This document shows positions 32,376-38,650 of a stretch of 38,650 nt of DNA, piece after piece. The first letter of the stretch is position 1; each line of letters begins with the position of its first letter. The DNA is from Caldifarciminota bacterium UBA1063 (GTDB taxonomy: Bacteria > Hydrothermota > Hydrothermia > UBA1063), in assembly GCA_002316275.1 (NCBI GenBank), contig DCDE01000037.1:1-38650 (forward strand), in the 5' to 3' direction. Position numbers and translations under genes: made by a program. Under the pieces are notes generated by a model. The model was given only the letters and a program-made list of their open reading frames with translations, ran no database searches and had not been told where the DNA came from.

Positions 32376-33193
32376 GAAAACTACTTCTCATTCCACTTTT
32401 AGTTACGCTTCTTTATGCATCGCACGAGAACATCGGAGTTACACCTGAAGGCAGGGCTCTCGGGGAGAGCTTTGTTGCGGGAGCTTTTGGGTTTAACGGA
32501 ATATTCTTTAACCCTGGTGCGTTGACCTTTGGTGAAAGGCTTGAGTTTTCTGTATCCTATGAGAAACCCTATGGTGGTTTAGATATAAGTGGCTTAAATT
32601 CGGTGACAATGGGACTAAAATACAAAAATTTTGGTATTGGAATTAGTGAGTATGGTCTTAAACTTGAGGGAGAGTATTCTGGAACGTATGCAGAGGGATT
32701 TTATGCTTTTTCATATGCAAGGGCTTTTGGAAGTTTTGGAGTTGGAGCAAACTTAGACGTGTATAAGTTTCAAGACCCGAGGTTTGGTTCTACTTACTAT
32801 GCTGGGCTTGACCTTGGTTTATGCTCAAGGGTTTCAGAATGGGTTGGCGCTGGTATATATTATAGGAATGTTCTTGGGGCAAGTATTAGGGGAGATAAGC
32901 TTCCACAGTATCTTGATGCGGGTATCGGCATATCTATTCAGGATTTGAGCACGACGTTTTTAAGCTTAAGGATGTCTCCTTCTGGATCCGTTATTTTTAT
33001 GGGTGGTGAAGAAGTTTCTGTAGCGAGAGGAGTTCTGAAACTGAGAGCCGGTCTTGATTATGGTGACAATATTACAAAGGGCTCCTTTGGCCTCGGTCTT
33101 AAAATTAAGGGGATCACTGTAAATTACGCTTATTCAACTAACTTCGAGTTGTCACCGGCACATGCCTTTGGTATAACATGGGGGAGGGAATAG
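32372..33193 (+). CDS. PorV/FadL-like outer-membrane beta-barrel protein
   Basis: This 273-aa protein has a signal peptide (MRKLLLIPLLVTLLYA). The mature part begins with GVTPEGRALGESFVAGAFGF and then IFFNPGALTF, the start pattern of PorV/UPF0164/FadL-like barrels with an N/P 'NPA' motif. The rest alternates short aromatic-glycine strands, as in outer-membrane barrels. It could be a small channel or a partner of a secretion system. Its start overlaps the glyA stop, and the next gene starts 1 nt after its stop, so it is likely to act with the HhH barrel protein. Function is inferred. Confidence 0.65.
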   Translation: MRKLLLIPLLVTLLYASHENIGVTPEGRALGESFVAGAFGFNGIFFNPGALTFGERLEFSVSYEKPYGGLDISGLNSVTMGLKYKNFGIGISEYGLKLEGEYSGTYAEGFYAFSYARAFGSFGVGANLDVYKFQDPRFGSTYYAGLDLGLCSRVSEWVGAGIYYRNVLGASIRGDKLPQYLDAGIGISIQDLSTTFLSLRMSPSGSVIFMGGEEVSVARGVLKLRAGLDYGDNITKGSFGLGLKIKGITVNYAYSTNFELSPAHAFGITWGRE

Positions 33194-33194
33194 T

Positions 33195-35570
33195 GTGGTT
33201 TTTTTTGTACTTTTGACTCTATTAGGTCAATCCGCGCACAAGGTAGATGTAAACAAAGCTGACCTATATACTCTTTTAGAAAACCTCCCGCTGGACAGTG
33301 TAAAGGTCGTAAAAATCTATAGGTACCGGGAGGCATATGGCTCCTTTGAAAACATGTATGACCTTGCAAGTTTACCTTTTATTACCCCGGAAGATATTAA
33401 GATACTGAAAGATAAAGCAATGTTTAGCACAGATGGGAAAGATGTATATTTCCCTTATTATGCTGAGGAGATAAGAGAGAGAGCAGTAACTGAAGAAAGT
33501 CCTCAGGAAAGTGCTTACGATTATTGGCTCAGTGCCCTCACGACGCCGATCAATGTAAATAAAGCCAGTATAGATGAAATATATTCAATTTATGGAGTTT
33601 CCTTGATCGATGCTGTACAGGTGTACAAGAGAGCAAAAATGATTGGTTTCCTCAGGGCGTCTCATTTGAGGAGATCACCGGGGTTGTCCTATTATGGATA
33701 TAGAAATATGCTACCTTACGTTGGCTTTAAAGATCCAGAGCCTGTTCCTTTTGTTGGATGGGTAACGGTAAACTTTAGTCATTACTCTGAGCTTTACCGA
33801 GAAGAAACTAGTAATATAGAGGAGCGGCTTGAGGAGCTTAGTACTATATACGATACGACTTCTTCGTTGTGGCCAAATCTTAAGGAATCGGGATGGACTC
33901 AGCAGGATAGCGTATGGCTCTACAATCAGCTTGTTCAAGAGAGAGAAGAATCCCAAAAATTAAAAGCAAAGCCTTATTTAAGAGTAAAATTTAACGGTCT
34001 TCTTTGGGGTAAAATTAGAACAGGCATTTCTTTTTATGACAACCCGTATTTGAGCAGTATAGAACCAAAGTATTTTGCGAGTGTTGAAAAACTTAGTCTT
34101 CCTCTCGGTTTTAACCTCAATAAAGCTATCCTCGGTTACTACAGAATAACTTTGGGACAGGGGCTTTTTTTAGACAATAGTGATGAAGGTAGGGCACGAC
34201 TGATGGAACGGGTTTTTGGTATTTTTGGCGACCTGTCGAGGTATGATGAGTTTGCTTTTTATGGAGGGGCTTTTGAGGCTGCAAATGGTCCTGTTACCTT
34301 TTCGATGTGGCATTCGTATGCTCCAAGGAATGGTATAGAAGATAAAGATGGTAATCTGCTGTTTTACTATGACAGTGATTTTATCCCATCGGCATTTAAG
34401 GATAAGTTTTATGAGAAAGTGCAGGGATTTAACGCAAGAGTGGATGTATTGCCGCGGGTTCCGGGAACGCAAATAGGGTTTTCAGGAATGAGAATTCAAT
34501 ACTCACGTCCTATGACAGCCGATTTTAGTTTTATGGACATTCCTTTGGATCGTGAAAGTTTTTCTGATCCTGTATTTAATTGGAAAGGTGGTACTGAAAA
34601 GAAATTTGCTCAACTTACTGGAAGGACGGTTTTGTACCCATTTTCCTTTGAGTTTGAATATGCAAAGGAAATTGGTGGAGGTGACGCTTTTGTTGCAAAG
34701 AGCAGGATTCAACACAACATTTTTAATCTCACGGTTTTGTATAGGGACTACGATGTAGATTATACTAATCCATACTCAAGGTCTTTTTATGAAGATTCGA
34801 GATTCAGGTACACGATCCTTACCCGTAGTTACAGGCTCATTGACCCAATGTATGCTGAAATTGGGAACCTGCCATTTCCCAAACCTGAGCAGGGTGTCTA
34901 TTTAGAGTCCAGATATCAACCCTTTGCAAGGCTTCTCTTCCCAAGGCTTTACCTTGACTTATGGAGGGATAAATCGGATCTGCAAAACAATATGCGTGGC
35001 CAATTCCAAGTGGAGTATAGGATAGTAAACCAATTCAGGATAAGGTACACTTATAGACACCAAAGAAAGGCTAATTTGAGGTATCTAGGTGTGTCCGAAA
35101 ACCAGTTAAATGAGAACTCACTGCAACTTATAATTCCTTTTGGAGGTACTTATCTTACTGCGGAATACCGAAACTCGGTAATGAAACTTACTGAAAGGGG
35201 GATCGACTTTAGAACATCAATTTATGGTTCATTCCTTTCTTTTTATGTTGATAGGGACGTGATGAAGGGCCTCTCGGTCAAAGCTGGAGCAGTGGTATGG
35301 GCTACGAATGGTTATTCACTATGGCATTTTGAGGACACCGGAATCGACTTCCTTTATGGAGATGGTACGAAATGGTTTTTGACGCTTGTAGAGAGAGTTT
35401 CTCCCCAGCTTGGTGTACGGCTCAAACTTAAGAATAAGATTACTCAGTACCCGCACACGGGGCTTACAGGTCACGGTGTCGTTACACCAGATGGGGAAGA
35501 ATTGTATCTCCCATTTGTGGATGAAGATGGTCTTTTTAACCTTCAATTGAGTTTGGATTACGCATTTTAA
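33195..35570 (+). CDS. Two ComEA-like HhH motifs fused to a large beta-barrel-like protein
   Basis: This 791-aa exported protein (short signal MVFFVLLTLLGQSA, GTG start) begins with two helix-hairpin-helix segments like those of ComEA: residues 17-72 (KVDVNKADLYTLLENL, YGSFENMYDL) and 119-175 (INVNKASIDEIYSIYGVS, LRRSPGLSYYGYRNM). From about residue 180 to the end, the chain is made of alternating, aromatic-rich strands and ends in LSLDYAF, a beta-barrel-type C-terminus. ComEA binds DNA in competence systems, so an outer-membrane role in DNA uptake is possible, but the HhH pair may serve protein contacts. A similar arrangement occurs in Bacteroidetes-type genomes. No other competence gene is in the window. 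Confidence 0.65.
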   Translation: MVFFVLLTLLGQSAHKVDVNKADLYTLLENLPLDSVKVVKIYRYREAYGSFENMYDLASLPFITPEDIKILKDKAMFSTDGKDVYFPYYAEEIRERAVTEESPQESAYDYWLSALTTPINVNKASIDEIYSIYGVSLIDAVQVYKRAKMIGFLRASHLRRSPGLSYYGYRNMLPYVGFKDPEPVPFVGWVTVNFSHYSELYREETSNIEERLEELSTIYDTTSSLWPNLKESGWTQQDSVWLYNQLVQEREESQKLKAKPYLRVKFNGLLWGKIRTGISFYDNPYLSSIEPKYFASVEKLSLPLGFNLNKAILGYYRITLGQGLFLDNSDEGRARLMERVFGIFGDLSRYDEFAFYGGAFEAANGPVTFSMWHSYAPRNGIEDKDGNLLFYYDSDFIPSAFKDKFYEKVQGFNARVDVLPRVPGTQIGFSGMRIQYSRPMTADFSFMDIPLDRESFSDPVFNWKGGTEKKFAQLTGRTVLYPFSFEFEYAKEIGGGDAFVAKSRIQHNIFNLTVLYRDYDVDYTNPYSRSFYEDSRFRYTILTRSYRLIDPMYAEIGNLPFPKPEQGVYLESRYQPFARLLFPRLYLDLWRDKSDLQNNMRGQFQVEYRIVNQFRIRYTYRHQRKANLRYLGVSENQLNENSLQLIIPFGGTYLTAEYRNSVMKLTERGIDFRTSIYGSFLSFYVDRDVMKGLSVKAGAVVWATNGYSLWHFEDTGIDFLYGDGTKWFLTLVERVSPQLGVRLKLKNKITQYPHTGLTGHGVVTPDGEELYLPFVDEDGLFNLQLSLDYAF

Positions 35571-35571
35571 T

Positions 35572-35919
35572 ATGGTTTCCTGTGGAGTAGATATTGTAAG
35601 TATTAAGCGATTTTGTTTTTTAATGGAGAAGTATGGTGTGAGGTTTTTAGAGCGGGTTTTTGCGCAAGAGGAGATTGGAATTTGTGAGAGTAGAAAAAAC
35701 AAAGTTGAATGTTTTGCAGGTAAGTTTGCAGCAAAGGAGGCAGTTATTAAAGCACTGGACCTTAAGGGAATACCATTAAAGGATATTCAGGTTTTGAGTT
35801 CAAACGGAAAACCTATACTAAAAGTAAAGGGTGATCTGTTGTGTTCCGTTTCCATTAGTGTTTCCCATGAAAGGGAGTACGCCGTAGCTATGTGTGTATA
35901 CACTGAAGAGGAGGTTTGA
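35572..35919 (+). CDS. acpS: Holo-[acyl-carrier-protein] synthase
   Basis: AcpS transfers 4'-phosphopantetheine from CoA to acyl carrier protein. The 115-aa protein has the N-terminal GVDIVSIKRF with the metal-binding Asp, the central FAGKFAAKEAVIKAL with the second metal ligand Glu, and the SISVSHEREYAVA strand. It is near the usual length of about 120 residues. The ATG is 1 nt after the upstream stop; carbamate kinase follows after 2 nt. Confidence 0.93.
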   Translation: MVSCGVDIVSIKRFCFLMEKYGVRFLERVFAQEEIGICESRKNKVECFAGKFAAKEAVIKALDLKGIPLKDIQVLSSNGKPILKVKGDLLCSVSISVSHEREYAVAMCVYTEEEV

Positions 35920-35921
35920 AA

Positions 35922-36857
35922 ATGGAAAAGGTTATAATTGCCCTCGGAGGAAATGCTCTTCGTAGAAAAGGCGAGCCTTTTACCTTTGAGCATCAGTACA
36001 ATAACGCTTCAAAAGTCATAAGGCCCGTTGTTTCCCTTGCAGAGGATGGATATAGGATCTGCATTACCCATGGAAATGGTCCACAAGTTGGCGTAGAATT
36101 TTTTAGAAACATTTATTCTAGGGATAAATTCCCTCCGTATCCACTTGATGCCCTCAATGCGGAAACCCAAGGATGGATTGGTTATATCATTTCGAAGGCG
36201 GTGAGGAAACAGCTTTACGAGGACCAGGTTAAAAGGGATGTAGTAGCACTTATTACACAAGTGGTCGTCGATAAACATGACCCTGCCTTTCAAAATCCTA
36301 CAAAACCTATAGGTGAGTTTTTTACAAAGGAAGAGGCAGAAGATTTAATGAGGAGGTTTAAGTGGGTGATGAAAGAAGATGCTGGTAGGGGTTATAGAGT
36401 GGTAGTACCATCTCCAAGGCCTAAGAGGACAGTGGAAGCTCACATAATAGAAAAACTTGTTGACGAGGGCAATATTGTAGTTGCGTCGGGAGGGGGAGGG
36501 ATTCCCGTTATTGAGGAGAATGGGGCTTTAAAAGGGGTAGAGGCGGTAATTGATAAGGATAGAGCTTCTGCCTTACTGGGAAAGGAAATTGGAGCTGATC
36601 TTTTTATGATCTTAACTGAAGTGGACTTCGTTTATGTTAATTTTGGAAAGAAAGATCAAAAAGCACTACAGAAAATAAAGGTTGATGAGCTGAAGAAGTT
36701 TTATGAGGATGGGCAATTTCCTGAGGGGTCTATGGGACCAAAAATTGAGGCAGCCTTTGATTTTCTCAAAAATGGTGGGAGAGAGGTTATTATAACTTCT
36801 ATTGAAAGAGCTCACGATGCGCTTTATGAAGGGTTTGGGACCCATATCGTAAAATGA
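35922..36857 (+). CDS. arcC: Carbamate kinase
   Basis: Carbamate kinase converts carbamoyl phosphate and ADP to carbamate and ATP, or the reverse. The 311-aa protein shows ALGGNALRRKG at the start, CITHGNGPQVGVEF, VVASGGGGIPV, and DKDRASALLG of the amino-acid kinase fold. ATG 35922 follows GAGGAGGT (35908-35915) with correct spacing, so it is preferred to the in-frame TTG 35916. No arginine deiminase is nearby; argF is 21 kb away. Alternative roles are carbamoyl-phosphate formation for arginine and pyrimidine pathways. Confidence 0.92.
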   Translation: MEKVIIALGGNALRRKGEPFTFEHQYNNASKVIRPVVSLAEDGYRICITHGNGPQVGVEFFRNIYSRDKFPPYPLDALNAETQGWIGYIISKAVRKQLYEDQVKRDVVALITQVVVDKHDPAFQNPTKPIGEFFTKEEAEDLMRRFKWVMKEDAGRGYRVVVPSPRPKRTVEAHIIEKLVDEGNIVVASGGGGIPVIEENGALKGVEAVIDKDRASALLGKEIGADLFMILTEVDFVYVNFGKKDQKALQKIKVDELKKFYEDGQFPEGSMGPKIEAAFDFLKNGGREVIITSIERAHDALYEGFGTHIVK

Positions 36858-37312
36858 TCAATTTGGGGGAACTACGAATTTTTGAAGGCATAGTGTCAAA
36901 GGAATTATACTTCTTCGTGCTTATTGCTTTCTTTAATAGAAAGTGTTGCGAGGGTTAACTTTCATTTGGCCAACTTCCTACATGACACGTATAACAAAAA
37001 AGAAAATTGTTTTTGCATATACGCCGACTTATGCAGATTAGGGTGTTATGATAACTTTATAATGAAGGGTTTTTAAAGCAATTGGCATTAAATCCATTCC
37101 CTGTTACAATTTTGATATTTCTAAAACCATAATCAAAAATAGCTTCAGAGAGCACATACTAACTCTTTTATAGAGTTACAAATGTTTCGACTTTTTCCAG
37201 TGCTTAAATTTGAAACACTTCAGATTCTTAAATTGGCACTTTGTTGTAAAGAATATACTTTTGAAAATGTATAGTTTATTGTATAATTGAAATTACACCG
37301 ACAATTTATGGG
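36858..37312. other. 455-nt gene-free region
   Basis: No convincing protein gene is present; the longest start-to-stop frame begins at 36854 (34 codons, no Shine-Dalgarno, odd composition). It holds a hairpin TAACTCT/AGAGTTA (37160-37178), an imperfect hairpin built on AGTGC/GCACT (37199-37240), an isolated TATAAT (37058-37063) without a clear -35, and the probable GGDEF promoter at 37261-37287. I see no tRNA, 6S, SRP or tmRNA signature. A small RNA is possible but unproven. Confidence 0.45.
37261..37287 (+). promoter_or_regulatory. Probable promoter of the membrane GGDEF gene
   Basis: TTGAAA (37261-37266), 15-nt spacer (short of optimal), TATAAT (37282-37287). The ATG is 25 nt after the -10, giving a leader of about 19 nt with no good Shine-Dalgarno. 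Confidence 0.45.
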
Positions 37313-38434
37313 ATGTTTATTGTGAGATTCAAAGAAGAAAGCATTGAAAGAAAATTTGCTAAACAATACGCGGAAAAGTCGCTCTTACAGTTAAGATTTG
37401 GTATAGTTCTTGCGATTGTTCTTTGCGCATCATTTGCTTTTTTGGATTCGATAGTTACCGGGCCTCTAAAGTTGAGCTTATGGCAGATTAGATTTTTCTT
37501 CATGATCCCCTGTCTCATACTTGCCTTTATTTTAACATTTTTTAAATTTTCAAAATCCTATTTACAGTTTATCGGGACCTTTACAGTTATGGTGTGTGCG
37601 GCAGGTGCCCTCTTGATGCTTGCTCTCCTCAACCCTCCGTGGCTTTTCCTATACCCTCAGGCATTAATTCTAGTTTTGATTTTAAATTATACGTTTCTAA
37701 GGCTAAAATTTTGTTATGCAACGGTAAACGGAATTATTATCATTGCGCTTTTTGAGCTTGTAGGTTTGAGAATTAACCCACTGCCTTCACATATCCTGCT
37801 GAATGATACTTTCTTTTTGGTATCTGCAGCTATTGTTGGTATGGTGGTTGCCTATTTTATTGAAAATCTCGAACGTAAGAACTTTTTAAGTAGCTTACTT
37901 TTAAAACAAATGGCAGAAACTGACGAGCTTACTGGAGTTATGAATAGAAATTCACTGTTTAAAGCTCTTAACTTTGAGTTACGTAATATCATGAAATTTG
38001 GAGGAGTTTTGACCTTCTGTATGCTGGATCTTGATAATTTTAAGGAAGTGAACGATTTTTTTGGGCATTTGCGTGGTGATGATTTATTAAAAAAATTTGG
38101 CAGAATACTTTCAGCAAATTTTCGAGCGACTGATTTAATTGGTCGACTGGGCGGTGATGAGTTTGGTATAGTCCTTCTGGTACTTTCTGAACCTCAGAGA
38201 ATTATTGAGGCGTTTAGAAAGGCAAAAGAGGAATTTTTTGATGTTCAGGATAATCTTGAGGAGAAGGTCACATTTTCAGTAGGTTGTATCATCGTTAACT
38301 CATCGGATCCTATTGAGGATGAACTTTTTTACTACTCTCTTGCTGATATTGCCCTATCCACGAGTAAAAAGAGAAAAGATAGCCTTTGTATAATCGGTTC
38401 CGATAAACAGATACTATACTTTAATATTATATAA
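37313..38434 (+). CDS. Membrane-bound diguanylate cyclase (GGDEF)
   Basis: This 373-aa protein has about six N-terminal membrane helices (residues 25-185) as a likely sensor, followed by a cytoplasmic GGDEF domain (about 205-365) that makes c-di-GMP from GTP. The active motif GGDEF is intact, and an I-site RxxD (RATD) lies five residues before it, so feedback inhibition is expected. The DELTGVMNRNSLF and LDLDNFKEVNDFFGH blocks are typical. The closing motif is weaker (ALSTSKKRKDS, where the consensus is AlyxAKxxGrn). ATG 37313 is used; GTG 37322 is an alternative. It is a single-gene unit. Confidence 0.87.
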   Translation: MFIVRFKEESIERKFAKQYAEKSLLQLRFGIVLAIVLCASFAFLDSIVTGPLKLSLWQIRFFFMIPCLILAFILTFFKFSKSYLQFIGTFTVMVCAAGALLMLALLNPPWLFLYPQALILVLILNYTFLRLKFCYATVNGIIIIALFELVGLRINPLPSHILLNDTFFLVSAAIVGMVVAYFIENLERKNFLSSLLLKQMAETDELTGVMNRNSLFKALNFELRNIMKFGGVLTFCMLDLDNFKEVNDFFGHLRGDDLLKKFGRILSANFRATDLIGRLGGDEFGIVLLVLSEPQRIIEAFRKAKEEFFDVQDNLEEKVTFSVGCIIVNSSDPIEDELFYYSLADIALSTSKKRKDSLCIIGSDKQILYFNII

Positions 38435-38501
38435 CTGTTCTTAAAGGAAAAGTCGAAGTAATCATGGCTTTATAGTACTACATCAGACGAGGAGGTAAGC
38501 C

Positions 38502-38650
38502 ATGGGGAAGTGGAGTTTTAGTAAGATTGTTTTTTTGCTAATAGCTGGACTGATAGCGTGTTCACGCCTTCCAGAATCGAATGAGCCCCCCACTCAGCCT
38601 GTTATCCCTGTTTTTGAAGTTTTTGGATATGCAAGATGTGCTAATTGTCC
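38502..38650 (+). CDS. Lipoprotein with CxxC redox-like motif (3' truncated by window)
   Basis: Only 49 residues are visible. A lipoprotein signal (a KIVFLLIAGLIAC lipobox) is followed by a proline-rich spacer and VFEVFGYARCANCP. The CANC pair resembles the start of a thioredoxin or Omp28-like fold, where such a motif follows the first strand. The start ATG has a strong GAGGAGGT Shine-Dalgarno, and a TATAGT box lies at 38471-38476. A periplasmic or outer-membrane redox role is plausible; the rest of the gene lies outside the window. Confidence 0.65.
   Translation, partial: MGKWSFSKIVFLLIAGLIACSRLPESNEPPTQPVIPVFEVFGYARCANC

Noticed and set aside
35916..35921. TTG 35916 as start of carbamate kinase
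   Set aside because: The Shine-Dalgarno GAGGAGGT ends right before it; ATG 35922 has the correct spacing.
36854..36958. 34-codon reading frame overlapping the carbamate kinase stop
   Set aside because: No Shine-Dalgarno, no recognisable pattern and an unusual C-terminus; probably chance.
1..38650. CRISPR arrays, tRNA/rRNA genes, insertion sequences, prophage, riboswitches
   Set aside because: I looked for regular direct repeats, cloverleaf/CCA ends, transposase motifs, terminal repeats and known leader structures and saw none.

Overview
The window comes from a low-GC (about 40% by eye), Gram-negative-type (diderm) bacterium. The envelope evidence is direct: several lipoprotein signal peptides, an RlpA-like protein, an OmpA-like domain protein, two outer-membrane beta-barrel candidates and an N0/AMIN secretin-type periplasmic protein. 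The bacteroidetes/FCB-type GlmU-like enzyme, the PorV/FadL-like protein and the helix-hairpin-helix beta-barrel protein, together with inositol-lipid genes, suggest an uncultured FCB-like or WOR-3/Hydrothermae-like lineage. That placement is inference, because no rRNA or tRNA gene is visible. I see no phage, IS element or CRISPR array. The genes are tightly packed and mostly housekeeping.

Layout. (1) 1-1066: the end of a ThiI-like/NFACT-R gene converges on a DUF4416 gene. (2) 1117-13544: a long + strand run with most junctions overlapping: ribD, a COG2426 membrane protein, an unknown membrane protein, a compact PilM / GspC-PilP-like / AMIN-N0 trio, rsmI, a CDP-alcohol phosphatidyltransferase, inositol-1-phosphate synthase, tmk, an S41 protease and dnaE. 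(3) 13611-16089: an HU gene and a TPR lipoprotein-argF pair converge on a perfect 46-nt palindromic terminator. (4) 16100-17882: a second CDP-alcohol phosphatidyltransferase and a GlmU-like enzyme. (5) 18116-19425, minus: an RlpA-like lipoprotein and an unknown acetyltransferase-like protein. (6) 19512-24492: seven overlapping genes (OmpA-like, diacylglycerol kinase family, panE, M24 peptidase, nitrilase family, YfiM-like, Nudix). (7) 24508-29525, minus: three single-gene units: an ARPP-1/DUF6569 protein, a 1048-aa degenerate-GGDEF/ATPase/TPR protein and a D-amino-acid transaminase-like enzyme. (8) 29578-36857: pdxS-pdxT-glyA, two outer-membrane candidates, acpS and carbamate kinase. (9) 36858-38650: a 455-nt gap, a membrane-bound GGDEF protein and the start of a CxxC lipoprotein.

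Themes. PdxST makes pyridoxal phosphate, the cofactor of the adjacent GlyA. Inositol-1-phosphate synthase next to a CDP-alcohol phosphatidyltransferase points to inositol phospholipids. Two GGDEF proteins, one with an intact motif and one with GGDKF but a retained I-site, suggest c-di-GMP signalling.

The most notable observations are: (a) many transcription-unit first genes have a -10 box only 6-10 nt before the start codon and no Shine-Dalgarno sequence, so leaderless translation looks common here; (b) the trio at 3919-5638 looks like a minimised type IV pilus/type II secretion assembly module in which one small protein seems to carry both a PilN-like N-terminal peptide and a PilP/GspC-like domain; (c) the GGDKF-ATPase-TPR protein may be a c-di-GMP-sensing STAND-type regulator.
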